DNA of 64,000 nucleotides from NCBI RefSeq assembly GCF_011299555.1, contig NZ_CP049857.1, forward strand, positions 2,542,001 to 2,606,000. Direction: 5' to 3'. The notes beneath the pieces were generated by a model that was not told the origin of the DNA, made no database searches, and was given only the letters and a program-made list of their open reading frames with translations. The position numbers and the translations under genes are program-made. Below, one piece after another: positions 18,956 through 27,224 of the stretch (within the stretch, counting starts at the first letter, position 1; each line of letters begins with the position of its first letter). This DNA comes from Dysgonomonas sp. HDW5A (GTDB lineage: Bacteria; Bacteroidota; Bacteroidia; Bacteroidales; Dysgonomonadaceae).

Positions 18956-19141
18956 TTACAATATAGACAGAGAAACGCTTAATGTTACAGCTAACAATAA
19001 TACAATCGTATTTCTTGCAATGCTGGCACTTCCGTGTTCTCGGGCAATCCTGACAATAGATTCAAGAGTTAATCTAAAGTCGAACGCAAACTTAAATTCA
19101 TATTTAAGTAACTTCTCTTCGGCGCTTGGGATTACAATTTT
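18956..19141 (-). pseudogene. Decayed small membrane-protein reading frame, copy 1
   Basis: An open frame without any ATG, GTG or TTG before the hydrophobic part. It reads IPSAEEKLLKYEFKFAFDF, then RLTLESIVRIAREHG and a transmembrane stretch NTIVLLLAVTLSVSLSI, then stops. The central part is the first copy of the 119-bp repeat. It could be the frameshifted continuation of copy 2. The family is not recognised. Confidence 0.35.
18966..19084. repeat. 119-bp direct repeat, copy 1
   Basis: Identical base for base to 19346-19464 (offset 380 bp). Homology fades just outside: at the 19085 side, the encoded EFKFAFDF resembles EIKIGFDF next to copy 2, while the 18965 side diverges at once. It lies 69 bp upstream of the chosen reverse transcriptase start. 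Confidence 0.95.
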
Positions 19142-19485
19142 TTAGATTCTTTCATTTCATCAAAATTTAGAGATTCAACAAAGGTCTTCTCACTCAAAGA
19201 TAAAGATTTTTTTGACCTGTGCAACTTTTTTAGTTTTTTAACGAATTTAACAGATTGCCTGTCCTCCCTACCATTAAAATGGCTTGCTCCCACTGTCTCC
19301 AAAGGTGTAATTATGCTGTCATACACAATGGTTTCAAACGAGATGGACAGAGAAACGCTTAATGTTACAGCTAACAATAATACAATCGTATTTCTTGCAA
19401 TGCTGGCACTTCCGTGTTCTCGGGCAATCCTGACAATAGATTCAAGAGTTAATCTAAAGTCGAATCCAATCTTTATTTCAAAGAA
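19132..19485 (-). pseudogene. Decayed small membrane-protein reading frame, copy 2
   Basis: An open frame reading FFEIKIGFDFRLTLES, the transmembrane stretch encoded by repeat copy 2, then SFETIVYDSIITPLETVG and a basic tail ending KESKKL. No ATG is available upstream of the conserved part; the only in-frame candidate is a TTG at 19377 within the membrane segment. It is probably a remnant of a small membrane protein, or a non-coding template with coding ancestry. Not recognised. Confidence 0.35.
19346..19464. repeat. 119-bp direct repeat, copy 2
   Basis: Perfect copy of 18966-19084 with no substitutions. Perfect identity argues for recent duplication, gene conversion or functional constraint. 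Confidence 0.95.
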
Positions 19486-19576
19486 CTAAATATTTATTCA
19501 CAAAATCTATGCCAATAATTTAACTGACATTATAGCAGCTTTAATAAATTCATTTTTTCTATTAATTCACATTAAA

Positions 19577-20119
19577 TTATAACCCTTCCATAAATGGAGG
19601 TGTATATTTTATCTTTGATTCATCAATAATTGAATATTTTCCAAATTCATTCTCCTTTTGTATCGTATTCTTTAGAAGATTTTTAAAGATAGTTTCCTGT
19701 TCTTTAGGTCGTATTAAATCTTCTGGTAGGGATGACATTGAATACGCACTATAGCCTTTTTTAGTAATCAGAATTTCATCCATTGAAAATATATTTAGAA
19801 GGGCTTCAAAATAACGGTATTTTCCATTTCTATAATCATAACCTTCTGTTGAAGCTAAGATTCTTCCATTGTTCTTTTTATATAAGTCTAATTTCATGGG
19901 TTTTCCTTTATGATAATCAAGTAATCTAATAGAGCCTACTTCTTTGTCGTTAAGTCCCAATAAAATAATGTCACATTCTTCGTTGGTCAAAGCCTCCGCA
20001 TTATCTCCAACTTTATTTCTAAATTTATATTCTTCAACGCCAAAACCTCTAGGAGCTGAATGAGCAAAAAGAGCTTGTATAAGAAGCCTTTTGTCTAGAT
20101 TAGTTACATCAAATTCCAT
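19577..20119 (-). CDS. Hypothetical protein of 180 aa
   Basis: No family recognised. The protein is soluble and mixed alpha/beta, with no signal peptide or membrane segment. It starts 5 bp after the stop of the next gene upstream, so the two form a pair. The middle (IILLGLNDKEVGSIRLLDYHKGKP) looks like beta strands, and the end is charged. The AT-rich composition and position beside an RT and a nucleotidyltransferase-HEPN gene suggest accessory, possibly defence-related, origin; this is inference. Confidence 0.6.
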   Translation of the reverse strand: MEFDVTNLDKRLLIQALFAHSAPRGFGVEEYKFRNKVGDNAEALTNEECDIILLGLNDKEVGSIRLLDYHKGKPMKLDLYKKNNGRILASTEGYDYRNGKYRYFEALLNIFSMDEILITKKGYSAYSMSSLPEDLIRPKEQETIFKNLLKNTIQKENEFGKYSIIDESKIKYTPPFMEGL

Positions 20120-20124
20120 TCTTG

Positions 20125-20538
20125 TTATATATTTATGTCAGTGTAGAAATTCAATATTCTTTCAATTTTATTTTGTCTCCGTTTTTGCACATCAAAATCT
20201 TTTAAATTTGAAAGTTCCTTTTTTAACGATTCTAAGCGTTCGAAACTATTCGTAAAACTAAATTTATTATCATCAAATACATCTTTTAAATCTGATGTGT
20301 TTAATTTAAAGTATAAAAAAGCTAGCCTCAAATCATTTTCACTTAAATTAATTTTATTATCACATACATGAAAACCATTTTCGATTCGGATATTTATATA
20401 ATCGAAATAAATCTTTTTGCGGGAATTTTTATTTAGTCTAAATTCCCTTTTCCCTTTATTCTTATCCCTCTCTGATGTTGTATCTATAAAACCATTCTTT
20501 AAAAGGATTGCTGCCAACTCCTCATTTGCTTCATACAT
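20125..20538 (-). CDS. Hypothetical protein of 137 aa
   Basis: No family recognised. A lysine- and asparagine-rich soluble protein with a probable helical C-terminal half (SFERLESLKKELSNLKDF). It is the first gene of the two-gene pair with the 180-aa protein. The start at 20538 has an A-rich leader. It could be an antitoxin- or adaptor-like partner, but nothing in the sequence proves that. Confidence 0.55.
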   Translation of the reverse strand: MYEANEELAAILLKNGFIDTTSERDKNKGKREFRLNKNSRKKIYFDYINIRIENGFHVCDNKINLSENDLRLAFLYFKLNTSDLKDVFDDNKFSFTNSFERLESLKKELSNLKDFDVQKRRQNKIERILNFYTDINI

Positions 20539-20571
20539 ATTTCTTATGGCATTATTCAGTTTTTAATCAAT

Positions 20572-21459
20572 TCACTCCATCCCCCCATACTCCCCAATCT
20601 TCACCTCACAAATCCTCTTAGTAATATCCCTCAACAATTCCACTTTCGGAACAAGGGCATCAATATCCTGTTTAGTAACAACAAAATCAGGATCATAACG
20701 ACCATTCACATAAGCCGCTTTGATAAGCTCAAAAAGCCGTTTCTCTTCTGCTGTATCAAGCGGAAAGACTTTGATAAACTCGTTGGAGTATTTCTTTACT
20801 GAGTTTAATAATTTTGTGAGATTATGTTGTTTTGGGTTTTCTAATGTAAAAACTAAACGAATAGCATATATATAATTTTCACAAGCTTGATGTAAATGAA
20901 ATGATGCCATTTGAAAACAATCTCTTTCATTAAATAATCCTGCTCCCAATAAAAACTCATTTCCTCTTTTAAATTTATCATCAAAGTATTCCTGAGCCTG
21001 TTGCTTTATTTCCTCAAAACTAAGTTTACGTCTTCTAGCTAACTTATGTTTACCACTATCATATAAAACAACGCCCTCTTGTTTTATCTGTGTATAAAAG
21101 TATCGCCCTTCATTCAGGTATTTATTCAGCTTCTTCATATCCTCGCTGATAAACTGAACAGGAGGCTGTCTATCAGGGTCTTTTGCCCTGTCATAATACA
21201 GATCTTCCACATTGCTGAGCGACCTGATTGCTCCTCCGTCCGATACTCCGCTTGTCACAACCAGTATATCGTAATCACTTACATAAAACTGTAGTTTGCC
21301 AAACTCATATTTTTCATCATATACCACATAGTCATTTCGGGCATAACTGCCAAAGAGGATTATCATTTCGGTTTGTTTTAGCCTCTGTAAAACAGACTCC
21401 ACAATAAAATGTAAATCCCGCTGGTTAGTTGATGGTAAATATGATATTGACTTTTTCAT
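20572..21459 (-). CDS. Nucleotidyltransferase-HEPN fusion protein
   Basis: A 295-aa protein joining a minimal nucleotidyltransferase to a HEPN domain. The first part has IILFGSYARNDY (GS near 37-38) and SDYDILVV (the Asp pair near 62-64). The second, roughly residues 160-285, has ASFHLHQACENYIYAIRLVF and KQHNLTKLL, typical of HEPN. In separate MNT-HEPN pairs the transferase modifies and silences the HEPN RNase; fused forms are common in Bacteroidetes and uncharacterised. I use the ATG at 21459, because a TAAGTTTGC -7 box (complement of 21479-21487) lies about 20 bp upstream of it, which excludes the longer reading frame. Confidence 0.82.
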   Translation of the reverse strand: MKKSISYLPSTNQRDLHFIVESVLQRLKQTEMIILFGSYARNDYVVYDEKYEFGKLQFYVSDYDILVVTSGVSDGGAIRSLSNVEDLYYDRAKDPDRQPPVQFISEDMKKLNKYLNEGRYFYTQIKQEGVVLYDSGKHKLARRRKLSFEEIKQQAQEYFDDKFKRGNEFLLGAGLFNERDCFQMASFHLHQACENYIYAIRLVFTLENPKQHNLTKLLNSVKKYSNEFIKVFPLDTAEEKRLFELIKAAYVNGRYDPDFVVTKQDIDALVPKVELLRDITKRICEVKIGEYGGME

Positions 21460-21689
21460 ACAGATATATTCGTTTAATGCAAACTTAGCTATAAAAATAA
21501 TAAAAGGGTCTGCGACCCTAAAGATATTGAAAAAAGGAAAACAAGAGTTATCTTTTTGTTTGTTAATTGTATATTTGTATTTACATCCTGCTTCTTGTCG
21601 GTTTGACATAAGATTCAGACTGACGACTCAACACCGCAGAGATATAAATTATTATAGATTATTTATATCGGCTTGATTCTCTAATCAGG

Positions 21690-21740
21690 TGGAAAAAACG
21701 GTAAAATAGACCCCTTAAAAACGGAGGAAAGTGCCCCCCT
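21690..21740. repeat. Left terminal inverted repeat of the IS21 element
   Basis: Starts TGGAAAAAACGGTAAAATAG and continues to the GGAAAGTG block. It matches the right end at about 24345-24393 in inverted orientation with few mismatches. Confidence 0.8.
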
Positions 21741-21919
21741 AAAGTTATGTGTTCAAAACAGTCAAAAGTTATCGTCGGTTTCAGGGTCTTGAAGTTGCAG
21801 ATTTTGCCCGAGTTAAACTTTTCTTTCTTTTCTTAGTTTTCCTGTTTTTAGGTCCACTTAAGTTTTTACAAACTTAGTAATAAGTCTCTATATTTAGATA
21901 GGACCTACTACTGTTTTAA

Positions 21920-22675
21920 TTATAGATAGCTATTTTCATTCTTCGATTTTCTTTTTCTGATTGATTCTCCAATTAATTCTACTCTTAGTGAGTCATGTAC
22001 CAGGCGATCGAGTATGGCATCTGCTACAGTTTTTTCTCCTATGGCATCATACCAATCTTTAACAGGTACTTGTGAGGTTATCATTGTTGATTTTTTCTGA
22101 TGCCGATCCTCTATAATATCCATCATTATACCTCTGGACTGAGAGTCAAAGGCTTGCATTGCAAAATCATCAAGGATTAGAAGATCCACCCTTTCGATAC
22201 GTTTAAATTCATTTAGTATAGTCCCTTTTACTTTGGCTATCTTTAAGCTGCTCATCAATTTAGCGGTATTGGCATAAAAGACCTTATATCCATCTTGGCA
22301 GGCTTTGTTTCCTAGTGCAGTAGCCAGATAGCTTTTTCCTGTCCCGGTGGGTCCTGTAATAAAGATATTCTTGTTGTCTTTGATAAAATCCAAGCCCGCC
22401 AAGCGTTCTACCTGATTACGATCCAAGCCTCTTTCGAAGCTATAATCAATCTCTTCCAAGAAAGCAGTGTACCGAAACGCTGCCAGCTTGGTTGCTCTTT
22501 TGATGGCACGATTGCGACGATTATCCCATTCACTGGATACCAAATGGAAGATAAATTGATCTTGTGTCATCTGCTCTTTTAAAGTGTTCTCTAAAGAAGT
22601 TTTAAAAGCATCGTGCATCCCTAAGAAACGCATCTGACGCAGTTTCTCTAATGTTTGATTGTTCATGTTGTTCAT
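21920..22675 (-). CDS. istB: IS21 helper ATPase IstB
   Basis: A 251-aa AAA+ ATPase, the transposition helper of IS21. Walker A GPTGTGKSYLA lies near residue 108, Walker B is LLILDDFAMQ, and the N terminus has RLAGLDFIKDNKN-type IstB text. It starts 26 bp after istA ends, and the gene appears intact. Confidence 0.93.
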   Translation of the reverse strand: MNNMNNQTLEKLRQMRFLGMHDAFKTSLENTLKEQMTQDQFIFHLVSSEWDNRRNRAIKRATKLAAFRYTAFLEEIDYSFERGLDRNQVERLAGLDFIKDNKNIFITGPTGTGKSYLATALGNKACQDGYKVFYANTAKLMSSLKIAKVKGTILNEFKRIERVDLLILDDFAMQAFDSQSRGIMMDIIEDRHQKKSTMITSQVPVKDWYDAIGEKTVADAILDRLVHDSLRVELIGESIRKRKSKNENSYL

Positions 22676-22701
22676 TGTTTTTTAATAATTAATTTGTTTG
22701 T

Positions 22702-24246
22702 CTATTTATAATAATCTTTGCCTCTGATATTTTCATGTTCGGGTATATCCACTGTTTCTTCAGGTACTTCTACAAACTCAGATTTAGTTTTAAGGATATC
22801 CTGGATCTCGTTATAACTGTATCTGTCATAACTCTCAGCCAATCGGCAGGCTGCCGTCAAACGAGCCGCTCCGACCTTCCTGGCCAATAAAAGGATACCC
22901 GAACAACTCTTGTTAGCCTGATCCACATAGCGTTTCTTTTCCATCACTTTACGGATGTAACGCTCCACATCCTCATGGATGTCGGCTGCTTCTTTGATAA
23001 ATACTTCAGGGGACCATTCCAATACGGCTTTATGTTTGGGATGCAGATGATCTGTATTGGTGGTATGCTTAAACTGCAAACGACTGCGGGTATGAGATGC
23101 CACAAGGCTATAGCCGTCAAAGATATGCACATCATCCGCTGAGTAAGAGAGCTTAAGCCTTTTACCGATATACGTGTGAGGTACACTGTAATAATGGATA
23201 TCCTCACTCAAGCGGATATAACCATCTTTACCTACGGTAGCCATCGCGTGTTTTTTAATCTGATAGCGGATTGGATTCAATGGTCCTAAGGATTCTTTTT
23301 CAATCTCTTCAAAATAGGAACGACGAGAGTAGTTCCGATTAGTCAACAGATTATTGTTATGCAGGTCTAAAGCAGACAGGATAGCTGCATTTAAACTCTT
23401 TAGATCAGGGCAATGAAGATGACTGGTGCGAGTGTAAATATCCTTATAGGTTAGTTTAACGGCATTCTCCACAGGAGCTTTGTCTCGGGGTTTACGAACA
23501 CGAGCGGGGAACACTGTGACTCCATAATGTTCAGCAAAACGCTCAAACTCTTCATTCAAGATAGATTCATGGCGAGAAGCTTTGGTTACAGCAGCTTTTA
23601 GATTGTCAGGAACAACAGCTTGAGGAACACCTCCATAAAAATAAAAACTGTTCTCACAGGCAGAGATAAAATCTTCTTTGCTCTGCCCTGATACTGCTTC
23701 CACATAAGTCAACAAGCTACAACCCAAGATTGCCACAAATACATCCACCTCACGAGGGGATTCACCATGAGGATAAATCCAAAGCTTATCTCCTGTATAA
23801 TCTACAAACATTTTATCCCCTGCTTTATGTTCCATACGCATAGAGGGGTTATTAATCATTCGATAACGTTGAACTGAGATGCGAAACTGAGTTAAGCCAT
23901 ACCCATCGGGGTGTTCTTTGATATACTTTTGCCATTGCTGCATCGTAGTCATCCCTTTACGACCAAGGTCCTTACTGATGCTCGGAAGAAGAGACTCCAG
24001 TGTATCCCGACGTGGGTTAGGCATACCGGGAGCATCTGTAATACAAAATAACGCGTGAAGTTCCGTATCACTCTTAGACACAAAATCATCAAAACTAATC
24101 TTTAAAGAGTTCCATTTATGGATATACTTCTTAACAGTATTGCGGGAGGTGCGAGCCATTACGGCAATAGTTTTAAGACCCATATGGTCCTCATACAAAC
24201 GGATAATCGTTCTTAATTTGGTCATTGTTATAAATTTGTTGGGCAT
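22702..24246 (-). CDS. istA: IS21 transposase IstA
   Basis: A 514-aa DDE transposase with an N-terminal helix-turn-helix (MTKLRTIIRLYEDHMGLKTIA) and the rve catalytic core: VDYTGDKLW carries the first Asp, VPDNLKAAV the second and RDKAPVENAVK the Glu. Full length and no interruption, so the element is likely still active. Confidence 0.93.
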   Translation of the reverse strand: MPNKFITMTKLRTIIRLYEDHMGLKTIAVMARTSRNTVKKYIHKWNSLKISFDDFVSKSDTELHALFCITDAPGMPNPRRDTLESLLPSISKDLGRKGMTTMQQWQKYIKEHPDGYGLTQFRISVQRYRMINNPSMRMEHKAGDKMFVDYTGDKLWIYPHGESPREVDVFVAILGCSLLTYVEAVSGQSKEDFISACENSFYFYGGVPQAVVPDNLKAAVTKASRHESILNEEFERFAEHYGVTVFPARVRKPRDKAPVENAVKLTYKDIYTRTSHLHCPDLKSLNAAILSALDLHNNNLLTNRNYSRRSYFEEIEKESLGPLNPIRYQIKKHAMATVGKDGYIRLSEDIHYYSVPHTYIGKRLKLSYSADDVHIFDGYSLVASHTRSRLQFKHTTNTDHLHPKHKAVLEWSPEVFIKEAADIHEDVERYIRKVMEKKRYVDQANKSCSGILLLARKVGAARLTAACRLAESYDRYSYNEIQDILKTKSEFVEVPEETVDIPEHENIRGKDYYK

Positions 24247-24344
24247 AATATTAGATCGCTTTTAGTTAGTCTGAACATCAAACTAACTAAATCAAAGCCC
24301 ATCAATAACAAGAACTTTAAAACTATTTTAAGAACACAATCACA

Positions 24345-24393
24345 GGGGTCACTTTCCTCTGGCTTTAAGGGGTCATTTTATCCGTTTTTTCCA
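24345..24393. repeat. Right terminal inverted repeat of the IS21 element
   Basis: Ends with CCGTTTTTTCCA at 24393, the inverted counterpart of the left end. The next base continues an open GH92 reading frame. Confidence 0.8.
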
Positions 24394-26082
24394 TATGCAA
24401 AGCTAGATAAACCTGTTGCCGAATCTAAAGTATTCTTTAGAGGACAAAGTGTATCCAACGGCAAAGAAATTAAAGGTGCGGGAGCCGTAATGGCTTTGAA
24501 GTATAAAACATCAGCCAATGAAAAGATCACCGTGAAGCTTGGACTTTCTTACACTTCGATCGAGAATGCTAAAAGCAATATGAATGTCGAAGCAAAATCA
24601 TTGAACTTTGATGCAGCTAAAGCAAATGCGCTGAAAATATGGGGAGAATATCTAGGTAGAATCAATGTTGATGGAGGTACTAAAGCCGACTTAACGAAGT
24701 TCTATACAGGACTTTTTCATGCACTTTTGGGACGTGGTCTTGCCAGTGATGTAAATGGTGCATATCCTAAAAATGATGGGCAGGCTGGGCAAATCAAATT
24801 AGATGGTAAAGGACAGCCTATTCACAATCATTATAATACTGATGCTATTTGGGGTGCATTCTGGAATCTGACTCAACTGTGGAGCCTTGCCTATCCTGAA
24901 TATTATTCGGATTGGATTCAGAGCCAATTATTGGTCTATAAAGATGCAGGATGGTTAGGTGATGGTATTGCTAACAGTAAATATGTATCGGGAGTCGGCA
25001 CAAACTTTACTAGTTTAGCTATAGCAGCGGCATATAATTGTGGTATCCGTGATTTTGATGTTGAGCTGGGTTATGAAGCTGCACTCAAAAATGAAGTAGA
25101 TGGAGCCAATCGCCCCGATGGAGCAGGTAAGTTAGATGTAGGTAGCTTTGTAAAGAATGGCTATTCTCCTTATATTCCCGAATTGGGAATGGATACCAAT
25201 ACCGAAGGTTCGGGATTTTCGGCATCACACACGATGGAATATTCTTTCAGTAGTTTTGCAGTGGGGCAGTTTGCCAAGCATTTGGGCAAAGAGAAAGACT
25301 ATCAACAGTTATCGAAACTATCAAAAGGGTGGGAGCTACTTTTTGATAACGAAACAAAACTGATCAGACCAAGAACAAAAGATGGTGAATTTATCAAAGA
25401 TTTTGATCCTCTGGCTCCATGGATAGGTTTTCAGGAAGGTAATGCGGTTCAATATACTTTCTATGTACCTCATCAAGCTGAAAAGCTCATAAGTTTGGTT
25501 GGAAAAGATGAATTTAATAACCGTCTTGATAGTATTTTTATTCTATCTCAGAAAGACATCTTTGGAGGAGGAACAACTGTTAATGCTTTCTCAGGATTGC
25601 ATGCTTTGTATAATCAAGGCAATCAACCCAATTTGCATATCTCGTGGATGTTTAATTTTTCGGGTAAACCTTATTTGTCTCAAAAATGGGTAAGAGCTAT
25701 CTGTAATGAGTTTTATGGTACAGACGGTCTTCACGGATATGGATATGGACAGGACGAAGATCAAGGACAACTGGGTGCATGGTATGTAATGTCAGCTATC
25801 GGGTTATTTGATATAAAAGGTTTGACAGAGATAGATCCTAAATTTCAGATTGGCAGCCCTATTTTCGATCGAGTTGAAATCAAGTTGAATAATAAGTATT
25901 ATAAAGGTAATGCATTTGTTATTGAGGTAGATAACAATTCAACAGATAATGTTTATCTTCAATCGGTAGATTATAATGGAAAGAAACAAGAGTCAGTATT
26001 TATTCCATTTTCGGATATTGTAAATGGAGGAAATCTTCGAGTTAAGATGGGAAATTTACCTAATTATAAATTAGATAAGTAG
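24394..26082 (+). pseudogene. 5'-truncated GH92 alpha-mannosidase
   Basis: The reading frame is open directly from the IS21 end and gives about 560 residues of a GH92 exo-mannosidase of the secreted or periplasmic type. Typical segments are TKFYTGLFHALLGRG, NHYNTDAIWGAFWNLTQLW, SHTMEYSFSSFAVGQ and YGYGQDEDQGQLGAWYVMSA. GH92 enzymes are normally about 740-760 aa with a signal peptide and an N-terminal beta-sandwich domain; both are missing. The largest ATG-initiated frame starts at 24490. Without export and the first domain it is very likely inactive. Confidence 0.85.
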
Positions 26083-26097
26083 TTGTATAAAACAGGA

Positions 26098-26135
26098 AAA
26101 AATAGGGCTAGTCTGGAGAGAATAGCCCTATTTTA
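26098..26135 (+). terminator. Terminator after the GH92 fragment
   Basis: AATAGGGCTA at 26101-26110 pairs perfectly with TAGCCCTATT at 26123-26132, flanked by A and T runs. Confidence 0.8.
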
Positions 26136-26199
26136 TGATAGGCATCTCAATGTCGTTTATTCTATGAGTCGAGTATTGTTGCAGGTTGTTTTTTTATAT

Positions 26200-26364
26200 T
26201 TATTTGATATATAGATGGTCGATGTGCCTGTGAAGGGTGACTATTTCCGACAGACGGGCTAAAAATTCAGGACGGAAGTACTGTCCCATTACTCCCATTA
26301 ACTGTCTGGTAGTTGGGTTAATACCTTGTTCCAGTTCTTTAGTAAGCCATTCGCTACCAAGATA
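26200..26364 (-). pseudogene. Fragment of a ClpB/ClpV-type AAA+ ATPase
   Basis: A short frame ending at 26200 reads GSEWLTKELEQGINPTT, then FRPEFLARLSEIVT and a stop. The spacing from LGSE to FRPEFLxRLxEIV matches the second AAA+ module of Clp ATPases (ClpB, or the TssH/ClpV of type VI secretion). Nothing before LGSE is present, because the upstream sequence is a copper ATPase fragment in another frame. It is a recombination leftover. Confidence 0.55.
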
Positions 26365-27172
26365 ACAGACCCACGATACTGAACAAAAATGCAGCTCCCG
26401 TCCCTATACCGATCAGGGTAAACATATTGAGTTTCATGGTTCGAATGGAAACCCATGCCCGTTCAAAAAACATCCATGCGGCATAAAATACTACCGGAAT
26501 GGTAAATCCTAACTGTAACCAACTTGAAAGTTTTGGATGAACAATGTCCGAAAATCCATGTATCATGCCCAACATGGCAATCAAGAATACAGGAATCGTG
26601 AAGACGATCGCAATCCAAAATTTCCGGAGCAAATCACGATACGATTTATTGTCGTCCTCGCCCTGAGTTGCTATCGTTACCAAATCCATACCGCACACAG
26701 GGAAATTCCCGGGTTTATCGTATACTTTATCGCCTTCGCAGTGCATGGGGCAGGCATACTTTGCAGAAGCCACTTACATGGTTGGCTTTTTCTCAAGGTT
26801 CATACCGCAGACAGGACAGTTACCTGATTTGTGATAGATCTTGTCTCCCTCGCAGTACATCGGGCAGTAGTATATTCCATCTGCCTGAATATCTTTGGGT
26901 ATCACGACGGGTTTCTGTGGAGCAAAGCTGCAACACGAGCTTCCCTCATTGTGCTTGTTCTCGCCGTTGTCGGGAGATATGGTATAATTACCAATGGCAG
27001 ACAAAGCCTCTTGCAGTTGCTCAGTCGCTATATGTTTCTCCATTGTGATGGTCGCAATAGGAGGGTTTAGTGTAACAACGGCATCAATACCGTTGATTCC
27101 GTTCAGTGCTTTTTCAATTCGTCCACGGCAACCGTCGCAGGTCATGCCGCCTATTTTATATGAATGTTTCAT
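26354..27172 (-). pseudogene. Broken copper-translocating P-type ATPase (5' part)
   Basis: The first half reads an HMA domain (GGMTCDGCRGRIEKALNGI) and a metal-binding CPMYCEGDKIYHKSGNCPVCGM segment. It hits an in-frame TAA at 26774-26776, right after KKPTM. The same frame continues with a second CPMHCEGDKVYDKPGNFPVCGM segment and the first transmembrane helices of a CopA-type ATPase, ending abruptly at FSIVGLLSW. The phosphorylation (DKTGT) and ATP-binding domains are absent. The gene is therefore both nonsense-mutated and 3'-truncated. The first 132 aa could still be made as a small copper-binding protein. It is the last gene of the copper operon, 53 bp after the multicopper oxidase locus start. 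Confidence 0.85.
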
Positions 27173-27224
27173 TATAATTAATATTGATTGTTTTTATCTG
27201 TAATACAAAGTTTGTCTTTGATTA

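Larger units (their letters stand above)
21690..24393 (-). mobile_element. IS21-family insertion sequence
   Basis: A complete 2.7-kb element with istA and istB on the minus strand. Terminal inverted repeats begin TGGAAAAAACGG at 21690 and, reverse-complemented, TGGAAAAAACGG at 24393; similarity continues through TAAAAT and GACCCCTTAAA to GAGGAAAGTG. The ends start with TG, as in IS21. The flanking bases (AATCAGG before, TATGCAAA after) do not form a target duplication. The right end abuts the interior of a GH92 gene. Confidence 0.9.

Noticed and set aside
18966-19464. Template/variable repeat pair of a diversity-generating retroelement
   Set aside because: The two 119-bp copies are identical, including every adenine, the encoded text is a hydrophobic helix and not a C-type lectin tail, and the RT has QGxxxSP not the IGxxxSQ motif of these elements.
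21460-21609. 50-residue N-terminal extension of the NT-HEPN protein
   Set aside because: The extension lacks similarity to the fold and overlaps a -7-like box (21479-21487), so the shorter start at 21459 is better.
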